From positions 1-15,302 of the forward strand of contig JAJRUA010000239.1 of assembly GCA_024278035.1 (NCBI GenBank): a stretch of DNA of 15,302 nucleotides, in the 5' to 3' direction. Positions 7,528-15,284 of the stretch are shown in pieces. Under the pieces are notes generated by a model. That model was not told where the DNA came from. It did no database searches and saw only the letters and a program-made list of their open reading frames with translations. The position numbers and the translations under genes were made by a program. Origin of the DNA: Planctomycetota bacterium. Lineage in GTDB: Bacteria; Planctomycetota; Planctomycetia; Pirellulales; Lacipirellulaceae. Within the stretch, counting starts at the first letter, position 1. Every line of letters starts with the position of its first letter.

Positions 7528-10500
7528 GTGGGAATGATTAGCTCACTTTTTCGCCGTTCCAGTACCCTAGCGCGCGCTAAGAAGGCTCCACGCCGTTCTT
7601 CGCGTTCGTCCCGGCAGGCTCGCTTTGAGTCGTTGGAAGAACGCCGCATGTTGGCGGCAGATGTCCTGCTCGGATCGGTTTATTACGAAGAGGCGACCGG
7701 GGATGACTCCGAGGGAGACGTTATCCAGGTCGCCTTCGTCGGCGGCGCCGCAGAAACGACGCTCGACCGACTTGTAATTAGCGGCGACAAGTTGGGGGAT
7801 GGCCTATCGATTAACGACACTATTTTCGATGTCTCCGATGGAGGGGCCGGGGCTTTTGAGGCGGTTGGTTATAATCTTATAAGCAGCGATGGGTTCACTG
7901 TGACCGGCGTCGAGGTGGTGGATGGGGGTACCGACATTGTGTTCACCTTCAGTGGGTTCGACGCTGGTGAAAAGCTCGTCTTCTCGGCAGATGTCGATGA
8001 GTTTCAGGCGATCAATCCGGAAACCGGAGATCCGTTCTATAATTCCGTGGTCGAGGGAGCCGAGTTCCAGTTCAGCACGATTGTCGGAGAGTTCTCGGCG
8101 CCTGGGTATGTGGACCTTACTCTTGAAGCTCGCTACTACGATTTCTTTGATGCCAAGCGGGACGAGGCGGAATTGGCCGCTGGCTCCGTGCTGACGACCC
8201 TTCCAGACGACACTTACGAAACGAGTACCAACCAGACCGACCGAACGGCCGGTGCGGTCACCCATGAGCAGCAACTCAAACTCGCCAGCCTTTCGGGGTA
8301 CGTTTACTACGACCGGAGCGACGACGGCATTTTTGATTCTGGCGAATCGCCCATCGCTGGCGTAACGGTCGAATTGCTCGATGCCCAGGGGAACGGAACG
8401 GGCATTACGACCGAAACGGATGCCAACGGGTTCTACGATTTCAAAAACCTTGAAGCGGGCACCTGGGGCGTTCGTGAGACGCAGCCAGCCGACTACTTCG
8501 ATGGCAAGGATACGATCGGCTCCAACGGTGGCTTGGTAACGAACGACCTTTTCACGGGGATTGCCCTTGCCTATGGCGAGGACGCCACCGACTACAACTT
8601 CGGCGAATTGCTCCTAGGCAGCATCGCAGGACAGGTCTACGCTTCCCCCAACGGCGATTGTAACTTTGACGACCCGGGCGAACCGATCGCGGGCGTTGTC
8701 ATCGAATTGCTCGATGCCCAGGGGAAAGTGATCGACACCCTAGTGACCGATAGCGAAGGACGGTACCAATTCACCGGTCTGCCGCCAGGCGTCTACGGCG
8801 TCCGCGAACAGCAGCCGGACGGGTTTTACGATGGGGGCGAACGCGCAGGAACCGCAGGGGGCGATGTTTCAGATGACCTCATTACGAACATCGAGCTCGG
8901 GCAATCGAATCCCAATGCCATTAACTACGACTTCTGTGAGCACGTCGGTGCGACTCTCTCTGGCTACGTTTACCACGACCAAAGTGATGACGGCCGTTTT
9001 GACGCTTCTGAAGAACCGATCGCCGGAGTAACGATCGAACTACTCGATGCCGCAGGCGCGGGGACCGGTATTACGACCGTAACGAATGCTGACGGCTACT
9101 ATGAGTTCACGAACCTAGAAGCGGGTACCTGGGGTATCCGTGAGACGCAGCCCGCCGATTTCTTTGACGGCAAAGATACGGTCGGCTCCCATTTAGGAAC
9201 GGCGGGTAACGACGTTATCACTGGCGTAGTGCTTGACTTCGGTGATCGCGCGGTGAATTACAACTTTGGCGAATTGCTCGGTGCCAGCCTCGCCGGGCGC
9301 GTTCATGCTTCAACCGATGGCGATTGTGGTTTCGAGGCCCCCGATATCCTGCTTGAAGGGGTCGTCATCGAATTGCTAAACCCCGCAGGCGAGGTGCTGG
9401 AAACGACCCTGACCGACGCCGAGGGACGCTACAATTTCTCCGGCCTACGTCCGGGCGAGTACCAGGTGCGTGAGCAACAGCCGGTAGGTTACTACGACGG
9501 CGATGAGCGTATCGGCACCGCGGGCGGGAGCCTCTCGAACGATCTTGTCAGCGGTATCCTATTGGGTTCGGGCGAAAATGCGACGCAGTACGATTTCTGC
9601 GAACGTGTCGGCGCCAACCTTTCGGGCTACGTCTACTTCGACCGTAGCAACGAAGGGGATCGCGACCCTGGAGAAGAGGGTATCGCTGGCGTAACACTCA
9701 AGTTGCTCCGTGGGGACGGAACCGACACGGGCAAGCGGGCCGTGACGAACGCCGAGGGGCGGTACGAGTTTACCAACCTTGCCGCCGGCAAGTACCGAGT
9801 CATGGAGATTCATCCGGTCGATTGGATCGACGGAATTGATAAAGAGGGAAGCCTGGGCGGGTCGCCTGATAACCCGGGGGACATGATTAGTGAGATCATG
9901 CTCGACTTTGGTGACAACGCCGTCAATTACAACTTCGGCGAACTTTTGCCCGGCAGCATAGCGGGTAGCGTCCGCTCATCGCGCAGTGGGGACTGTCTTG
10001 AAGAGGAACACGCTGCACCGATCGAGGGAGTCGTGATCCAGTTGCTCGACGACTCGGGTAAAGTACTTCGTACGACCCAGACCGACGCCAACGGCGACTA
10101 CCGCTTCGACGACTTGCCGCCCGGTATGTACGGTGTTCGTGAAGTACAGCCAGAAGGGTTTTTTGATGGTTCGTTAGAAATTGGCTCGGGCGGCGGCAAG
10201 AGTTTTGTTGCGAATGAAATTGCTGACGTGAACCTTGGCCCTGATGTCCAACTTGTGAATTACGATTTTTGCGAGACCCCTCCAGCAGGTCTGGCTGGCT
10301 ACGTCTTTATTGATGGATCGCCGATTTTCACCTTCGAGCCACTTCCCGAAGATATCTCGGAGATTCGAGACGGAAGGCGAACGGCGGACGACACGCCGCT
10401 CGCCGGAGTCTCGCTACGCCTCGTCAATGGCAGAACGGGGGCCGAGTTGTACCTTGCTGGGACGCTCTCGGAAGAGGAGGCTCGAGGGAAACAGGCGATC

Positions 10501-11979
10501 GAAGTTCTTCCCGGTTTTTACACCGACGGGAAACTCGAAACGGTGACCGACGCCAACGGTTACTACGAGTTCCTCGGCCTGCCAAGCGGTTCTTATGCGG
10601 TTGTCGAAGTGGGCCCTGACGGGCTGATCGACGGCATCGACACGCCCGGTTCGCTCGGCGGACAAGCGGCGAATCCGAGCGAAGAGGGAGTTCGCATCTC
10701 TCCGCACCAATCGTTGTACGGAAACGATGTGATTTTCAGCATCACGCTCGGCGGCGGAGATTTTTCGGTTGAGAACAACTTCAGCGAAGTTGAGGTCACC
10801 AACTACTATTGGCCCCCGGAGACGCCCGAAACGCCGCCCACTCCCTTGGTCTTCTCTCCCCGTCCAACGGCCTTGCGTCCGCTGCTGACGCCGCTCACTC
10901 CGCCTGCGACACCCGAGATTCCGAGCATCAATGGCTCGGCACTCGGCTATACCTGGCACTTGAGCGTCATCAACGCCGGGCAGCCACGCACCTTTAGCGA
11001 TGGGGCTGGAGGCGAAATGCGTTTCGCCTCCGTGAAGACCGGCACGAGTGAATGGGAAGGGGCCGACCGATCGACCGAAGAGCTAAGCCGCGCCAAATGG
11101 GAGTTGCTTGCTAGCGATGTTGAGGGGGCCGATCTCAGTCAGTTCCTCTTCGGCCACGAAGACGCGATCCCCGTTTCAGGTGACTGGAACGGCGATGGCA
11201 TTACCGACATTGGTGTCTTTGTCGCCGGTAATTGGTACTTGGACCTCAATGGCGATGGCCGCTGGGACCGCGACGACCTGTGGGCGAAGCTCGGCTCGAG
11301 GGATGATTTACCCGTCACCGGCGACTGGGATGGCGACGGAAAGACCGACATCGGCATCTTCGGCCCCGCATGGCCGCGCGATCCGTATGCTATTCGCCAT
11401 GAGCCAGGCCTGCCTGACGTGGCCAACCATCCCGGTCCGATCGACGGGAAAATGAAGAACGTTCCGCCGGTCACAGAAGAAGCAACCAGCGGTGCCCGAT
11501 TGCTCAAGCCGTCCGAAGGCCTCGCGCGACGGACCGACCTGATCGATCATGTCTTCCACTACGGCACGGCAGGCGACGTGCCGGTGACAGGTGACTGGAA
11601 CGGCGACGGCATCCGCACGATCGGCGTCTTCCAGGACGGTTCCTGGGTGCTCGATACGGACGGCGACGGCCGCCTTACCGAGGCCGATCGCCGAGTGGCA
11701 CTTGGCCAAGCGGGTGACAAGCCGGTCGTGGGCGACTGGGACGGAGACGGCATCGACGAACTGGGCGTCTACCGAGCGGGCGAGTGGCTTGTGGATGCCG
11801 ACGGCGATGGCCGGCTCGACGCCACCGACCAAGCGTTTGCCGAGACCGCCGCTGAGGAGGGAGTTGTCCCAATCACTGGCGATTGGGATGGCGACGGTAC
11901 CGACGAACCGGGCATCTACACGCCGGGAACAGAAGCCACCGAGGGCCCTGAAATGCGAGTTTCACGCCGTGCCGGGTAA
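7528..11979 (+). CDS. Giant planctomycete surface protein with SdrD B-like modules and Ca-binding repeats
   Basis: This 1483-residue protein is probably exported and attached to or released from the cell surface. Residues 1-32 are Arg/Ser-rich, then FESLEERRML (33-42) is the planctomycete N-terminal motif of giant exported proteins. Residues about 47-230 form a beta-rich domain I cannot name. SdrD B-like modules follow: A1 252-364, B1 365-474, A2 475-585, B2 586-695, A3 696-809, B3 810-919, and a longer A4 920-1090. Each has the strand pattern SGYVY, IAGVxxxLLD, DANGxYxFxxLxxGxYxVRE. A Pro/Thr-rich linker spans about 1091-1132. Five GDWxGDG repeats begin near 1215, 1262, 1352, 1399 and 1448, with three DxDGDG loops among them. 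No sortase motif, PEP-CTERM signal or C-terminal membrane helix is present. Likely adhesin or stalk-like role; ligand unknown. Confidence 0.9.
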   Translation: MGMISSLFRRSSTLARAKKAPRRSSRSSRQARFESLEERRMLAADVLLGSVYYEEATGDDSEGDVIQVAFVGGAAETTLDRLVISGDKLGDGLSINDTIFDVSDGGAGAFEAVGYNLISSDGFTVTGVEVVDGGTDIVFTFSGFDAGEKLVFSADVDEFQAINPETGDPFYNSVVEGAEFQFSTIVGEFSAPGYVDLTLEARYYDFFDAKRDEAELAAGSVLTTLPDDTYETSTNQTDRTAGAVTHEQQLKLASLSGYVYYDRSDDGIFDSGESPIAGVTVELLDAQGNGTGITTETDANGFYDFKNLEAGTWGVRETQPADYFDGKDTIGSNGGLVTNDLFTGIALAYGEDATDYNFGELLLGSIAGQVYASPNGDCNFDDPGEPIAGVVIELLDAQGKVIDTLVTDSEGRYQFTGLPPGVYGVREQQPDGFYDGGERAGTAGGDVSDDLITNIELGQSNPNAINYDFCEHVGATLSGYVYHDQSDDGRFDASEEPIAGVTIELLDAAGAGTGITTVTNADGYYEFTNLEAGTWGIRETQPADFFDGKDTVGSHLGTAGNDVITGVVLDFGDRAVNYNFGELLGASLAGRVHASTDGDCGFEAPDILLEGVVIELLNPAGEVLETTLTDAEGRYNFSGLRPGEYQVREQQPVGYYDGDERIGTAGGSLSNDLVSGILLGSGENATQYDFCERVGANLSGYVYFDRSNEGDRDPGEEGIAGVTLKLLRGDGTDTGKRAVTNAEGRYEFTNLAAGKYRVMEIHPVDWIDGIDKEGSLGGSPDNPGDMISEIMLDFGDNAVNYNFGELLPGSIAGSVRSSRSGDCLEEEHAAPIEGVVIQLLDDSGKVLRTTQTDANGDYRFDDLPPGMYGVREVQPEGFFDGSLEIGSGGGKSFVANEIADVNLGPDVQLVNYDFCETPPAGLAGYVFIDGSPIFTFEPLPEDISEIRDGRRTADDTPLAGVSLRLVNGRTGAELYLAGTLSEEEARGKQAIEVLPGFYTDGKLETVTDANGYYEFLGLPSGSYAVVEVGPDGLIDGIDTPGSLGGQAANPSEEGVRISPHQSLYGNDVIFSITLGGGDFSVENNFSEVEVTNYYWPPETPETPPTPLVFSPRPTALRPLLTPLTPPATPEIPSINGSALGYTWHLSVINAGQPRTFSDGAGGEMRFASVKTGTSEWEGADRSTEELSRAKWELLASDVEGADLSQFLFGHEDAIPVSGDWNGDGITDIGVFVAGNWYLDLNGDGRWDRDDLWAKLGSRDDLPVTGDWDGDGKTDIGIFGPAWPRDPYAIRHEPGLPDVANHPGPIDGKMKNVPPVTEEATSGARLLKPSEGLARRTDLIDHVFHYGTAGDVPVTGDWNGDGIRTIGVFQDGSWVLDTDGDGRLTEADRRVALGQAGDKPVVGDWDGDGIDELGVYRAGEWLVDADGDGRLDATDQAFAETAAEEGVVPITGDWDGDGTDEPGIYTPGTEATEGPEMRVSRRAG
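8281..10797 (+). repeat. Tandem A/B module array inside the surface-protein gene
   Basis: Seven in-frame modules of about 330 bases begin at 8281 (A1), 8620 (B1), 8950 (A2), 9283 (B2), 9613 (A3), 9955 (B3) and 10285 (A4). A modules end in YNFGEL, whereas B modules carry GDC near the start and YDFCE at the end. A-to-A spacing is 669, 663 and 672 bases, and B-to-B spacing is 663 and 672. The duplicated unit was therefore probably an A-B pair of about 222 codons. A4 is divergent and has insertions. Confidence 0.85.
11170..11928 (+). repeat. Five GDWxGDG repeats in the C-terminal region of the surface protein
   Basis: Repeats start at 11170, 11311, 11581, 11722 and 11869, each reading close to P[VI]xGDW[ND]GDGxxxxG[VI][FY]. 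Spacing is 141 bases for repeats 1-2 and 3-4, 147 for 4-5, and 270 for 2-3, where an insert breaks the pattern. Three are followed by 12-residue DxxGDGRxxxxD loops resembling dockerin or EF-hand calcium sites. They resemble FG-GAP/VCBS-type repeats. Confidence 0.8.
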
Positions 11980-11997
11980 ATGAAAATCCAGTAGGGC

Positions 11998-14172
11998 CTA
12001 CTTACTTCGCGTACCGCGCCGGGGTTTCTTGGCTCCTGCCTTCTTACCCCGTTTCGATTCCAAGTAGCGCGGGTTGTCGGCTTGGCCCGTCATTTCGTAG
12101 AGAAAGCGGCTGGGGAAGGTGTCGTGTGGCTTGCCCCACTTGCGGCGGGTAAGGGCGAGCGACAAGGTCAGTCGATCGCGGGCCCTCGTTACGCCGACGT
12201 ACGCCAGACGCCGCTCTTCAGCGATGGCCACTTCACCATCGTCGATCGATCGCTTGTGCGGCAAGATGGTCTCTTCCATCCCAACGAGGTACACGTGTGG
12301 GAACTCGAGGCCTTTGGCCGCGTGGAGCGTCATCAGTGCAATGGCATCGCGGCCCAACTGCGATTCTTTGTCGTCCGTGTCGTTGCGATCGCCGGTGGCA
12401 ATTTCATCCAGAAAGTCCGGCACCAGCCCCAACGAGTCTTCGCCCTGTCCCTGGGCGCCCTGCCCATTCTTGGCTTGGAACGAAGCGGCGGCGTTGACGA
12501 TCTCTTCCATCGCCGCGGTACGAGCCTCTCGCTCATCGACGTTGGGATAAAGCCGTTTGAGTTCGTCCCTGTAGCGAGATTCATCCATCACGCGGCGGAC
12601 AAAACCATCGAGCGAGTCGCCTGCCGCCTTCGTCCGCCAACTTTCGATCAGAGTGCGAAGCTCAAGGACGCCCGTCTTGGCCGCTGGCGTAATTGCTGGC
12701 AGTGCCCGATCGCTTGCGAAGACTTGCCACAGTGGTTCCCCCCGATCAACGGCTGCCGCCATAAGTTTCTTACGCGAACCGTCCCCAATACCACGTGGCG
12801 GGGTGTTAAGGATTCGCAGCAACGCCGGTTCGTCGTTCGGGTTTGCCACCAATTTCAGGTAGGCCAACAAATCGCGTACCTCACGCCGATCGTAAAAACT
12901 CATCCCACCGATCAGCACGTAGGGCAAATCGGCCGCCCGAAGCTCCATTTCAAACGCCCGCGGCTGTTCGTTCGTTCGGAATAAGATGGCGAAATCTGAG
13001 GGCCGCAAGATTTTACCCCCACCGCTGAGAAAACGTTCTCGCTCTTCGCCTTGCAATCCTCCCTGCCGATCCCAACCACAGGCCAGCAATTTCTCACGAA
13101 TATCCTCGACAACCTTGAGCGACTCTTCCGTCTCGTCCTTGAACTGTAGAATACGCGGCTTGTCGCCCCCTTCGCCTTCCACTTCGCGAAACGGGCGTAA
13201 TATCTTTTCATGCCGTTCGCTGTTGAAGGCAATGAGCGTGTTAGCGTACTCAATGATAGGCCGCTGGCTGCGATAGTTCTCTTCCAGCCGAACGATCTTG
13301 GCCTCGGGCCAATCGTCCTTGAACCGCAAGATGTGTGTCACCTCCGCGCCACGCCAGGCATAAATGGACTGGTCGTCGTCCCCCACCACACACAAGTTGC
13401 GATGCCCCATCGCCAGGGCACGGACGATCTCGTACTGGCTGTGGTTCGTGTCTTGGTACTCATCGACCAGCACATGATCGAACCGCCCCGCTTCGTCACG
13501 GCGAATTTTCGGGAACTTTGTGAACAACCGTTCGGTGAGCAGCAGCAGGTCATCGAAATCGACGACGCCAGCCTTCTGCAAATTATTTTGGTAACGCCGA
13601 TAGGCGACCGCGGCCAAATGCTCACGGTCGGTCTCCGCTACAGCGGAAGCCTCGGCAGGCAAAATCGACTTCATTTTCCACCGGCTAATGGCAGCCAGCA
13701 GGTCGGACGGCTTGAGGGCATCGTTCGGAGCACGAATCTCACGCAAAGCGGAACGGGCTTGGGATTCCTGGTCCCCTCGATCGGCAATCGTAAACCGCGC
13801 CGGATAGCCAAGCTCCGTCGCATGACGCCGAAGCACGCGAACACAGAGCGAATGGAAAGTAGAGATTTCCGGCGCCGGCAGTTTTTTCTTGGCACCCCTC
13901 GCTCCCCTTGAGGAGGGCCGCCCACGGCTCTGCTTGTTCCCCTGCTTACGACTCCGCCGAATCATGTCGCTAGCCCGATCCTGCATTTCCCCGGCGGCTT
14001 TTCGCGTAAATGTGACGGCAAGAATCCGCTCAGGACGCACGCCGCTCCTAATTAGCTCCGCAATCCGTGTCGTTACCACACGCGTCTTGCCAGTCCCCGC
14101 ACCGGCCAAAACCAGCAGCGGGCCACGGAGCGTGTGGACAGCGTCACGTTGATCGGGGTTGAGACCAGCCAC
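11998..14172 (-). CDS. UvrD/Rep/PcrA-family superfamily 1 DNA helicase
   Basis: This 724-residue cytoplasmic ATP-driven 3'-5' DNA helicase fits repair or replication-restart roles. Motifs in order: Q motif LNPDQRDAV at about 4-12, Walker A AGAGTGKT at 23-30, motif Ia TFTRKAAGEM at about 54-63, STFHSLCVRVLRRH at about 104-117, DEYQDT at about 235-240, VGDDDQSIYAWRG, LEENYRSQRPI, TLHAAKGLEFPHV, and motif VI EERRLAYVGVTRARDR near 650-665. An Arg/Lys/Ser-rich insert lies at about 71-101. After SRFLYEM the protein ends in a basic tail (KRGKKAGAKKPRRGTRSK) and lacks the Tudor-like C-terminal domain of PcrA/UvrD, so its layout is closer to Rep. GTG 14172 is the first possible start (stop at 14185-14187) and has no Shine-Dalgarno sequence. 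Family is certain; the precise orthologue is not. Confidence 0.95.
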   Translation of the reverse strand: MAGLNPDQRDAVHTLRGPLLVLAGAGTGKTRVVTTRIAELIRSGVRPERILAVTFTRKAAGEMQDRASDMIRRSRKQGNKQSRGRPSSRGARGAKKKLPAPEISTFHSLCVRVLRRHATELGYPARFTIADRGDQESQARSALREIRAPNDALKPSDLLAAISRWKMKSILPAEASAVAETDREHLAAVAYRRYQNNLQKAGVVDFDDLLLLTERLFTKFPKIRRDEAGRFDHVLVDEYQDTNHSQYEIVRALAMGHRNLCVVGDDDQSIYAWRGAEVTHILRFKDDWPEAKIVRLEENYRSQRPIIEYANTLIAFNSERHEKILRPFREVEGEGGDKPRILQFKDETEESLKVVEDIREKLLACGWDRQGGLQGEERERFLSGGGKILRPSDFAILFRTNEQPRAFEMELRAADLPYVLIGGMSFYDRREVRDLLAYLKLVANPNDEPALLRILNTPPRGIGDGSRKKLMAAAVDRGEPLWQVFASDRALPAITPAAKTGVLELRTLIESWRTKAAGDSLDGFVRRVMDESRYRDELKRLYPNVDEREARTAAMEEIVNAAASFQAKNGQGAQGQGEDSLGLVPDFLDEIATGDRNDTDDKESQLGRDAIALMTLHAAKGLEFPHVYLVGMEETILPHKRSIDDGEVAIAEERRLAYVGVTRARDRLTLSLALTRRKWGKPHDTFPSRFLYEMTGQADNPRYLESKRGKKAGAKKPRRGTRSK

Positions 14173-14219
14173 AGGTGGGGGGAGTTAGAGGGGGAGGTGA
14201 TCCAATAGAGTAGGGTTTA

Positions 14220-14363
14220 CCGAAGAATATCCCCCTCCCCCGATTTCAGGGGGAGGCCATTCTACTGGGTAAACGGGGGGGAGGGGGGCTGAACCATGTG
14301 CAAGTGTTCTAAAAACCCCTCCCCTAGCCCCTCCCCTAAAAAGGGGAGGGGGATATTCTTCGG
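14220..14363. repeat. C/G-block inverted-repeat element, copy 2
   Basis: The ends are perfect 21-base reverse complements (14220-14240 and 14343-14363). Their outer 11 bases are CCGAAGAATAT and ATATTCTTCGG. Inside the left arm is an 8-base-pair hairpin, CCTCCCCC (14234-14241) with GGGGGAGG (14249-14256). At the right is a 9-base-pair hairpin, CCCCTCCCC (14328-14336) with GGGGAGGGG (14343-14351), loop TAAAAA. G7-A-G6 lies at 14275-14288, followed by CTGAACC. Four C4 tracts at 14316-14336 give a minus-strand G-quadruplex motif. It fills much of the 338-base gap between two divergent genes. No other feature is seen in that gap apart from an AT-richer leader at about 14476-14497. Confidence 0.75.
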
Positions 14364-14510
14364 CAAAGCATGTTTTTGTGGGGCTGAGCCATCGGTTCCG
14401 GCTTCCCCCTTCTTGGGTGACCCTCTACGATACAGGCTTTCCGACCGTGACCCAGCCCCAGGGCTGACTAACCCCGTAATTGTAATCAAATAGTAATCGG
14501 CACGACTGAT

Positions 14511-15284
14511 ATGGATTCTGAACATCGCCACGAACTTGAAGAAAACGAACTCGCCGGTTGGCTAACTGAGAAAGTCGAATGGGTTCAGTCGAATCTGCCC
14601 CTGATCGTCGCCTCGCTCATCGCCCTGATCGCCGCCGTCGCCGGTTGGGCCGCTTACGCGAACAATGCGGAGGCCAAGCGTGCCGATTCGTGGCGGACGT
14701 TCACCCTTGCCGTTGAGGGCGTCCGACCAAGCCTCGAAGCGCTCCAGCAAGCAGCCGATGAAAACCCGGGCACTGAGGTTGAGCAGTGGGCTCGTGTCAC
14801 CTGGGCCGACGGTCGACTGTGGCAAGGTGCCAACGTCTACCTGCGGGATCGGACCCAAGCAGAAGAGGCGCTTGCCGAGGCAGAAGCGACCTACAAGACA
14901 TTGCTGTCGGCCAAAAACCCGGAGATCGCTGATCGAGCCACTTATGGTCTCGCCCGTATCCTTGAGATGCGAGGCGACTTGGAGGCGGCTCGTGAGCAGT
15001 ACAGCCGCGTCGGTGGCCCCTTTGCTGAGATCGCTGCTGCCCGGGCCGAGGCGCTCGGCTCGGATCGTGTCAAAGCAAGCTACGCCTGGATTACGCAAAC
15101 CACAGCCGCACCGTCTGGCCCAACAACGGGCGAACGGCCTGACCTTACGCCTGACGACATTGCCTTGCCAGGAGCGTCCGACGAAACGGCCGACCCCGAT
15201 GCGACGCTCGACGCTCTGCTTGAGGACATTGCCGCGGATGTCGAAAAAGAGCCGAGCGAGGAAGCGACACGTATCGAAGAATAA
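14511..15284 (+). CDS. Membrane-anchored TPR-like protein
   Basis: This 257-residue protein has an N-terminal cytoplasmic stretch (1-28), one membrane helix at about 29-50 (LPLIVASLIALIAAVAGWAAYA) and a helical domain outside. TPR-like helix pairs occur at about 55-180, for example AEEALAEAEATYKTLLSAKNPEIADRATYGLARILEMRGDLEAAREQYSRV. This layout resembles the YfgM/CpoB-type TPR proteins (single anchor plus periplasmic TPRs), which bind the translocon or envelope-assembly factors. That comparison is by architecture only. The C-terminal 55 residues are acidic and Pro/Thr-rich, probably disordered. The ATG at 14511 has no clear Shine-Dalgarno sequence. The gene is divergent from the helicase and has the inverted-repeat element upstream. 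Confidence 0.8.
   Translation: MDSEHRHELEENELAGWLTEKVEWVQSNLPLIVASLIALIAAVAGWAAYANNAEAKRADSWRTFTLAVEGVRPSLEALQQAADENPGTEVEQWARVTWADGRLWQGANVYLRDRTQAEEALAEAEATYKTLLSAKNPEIADRATYGLARILEMRGDLEAAREQYSRVGGPFAEIAAARAEALGSDRVKASYAWITQTTAAPSGPTTGERPDLTPDDIALPGASDETADPDATLDALLEDIAADVEKEPSEEATRIEE

Noticed and set aside
8281..10797. Regular repeats considered as a CRISPR or satellite array
   Set aside because: The units are about 330 bases, in frame and diverged, with clear SdrD B-like protein pattern; they are coding modules.
12082..12984. Plus-strand open frame of 300 codons opposite the helicase gene
   Set aside because: It is antisense to conserved helicase motifs on the minus strand and has no recognisable domain; it is explained by codon bias of the real gene.
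13210..13911. Plus-strand open frame of 233 codons opposite the helicase N-terminal half
   Set aside because: Also antisense to conserved helicase motifs, with no start signal and no family resemblance.
14453..14466. CAGCCC/GGGCTG palindrome before the TPR-like gene
   Set aside because: Only a two-base centre and a short GC-rich stem; too common to call an operator or terminator.
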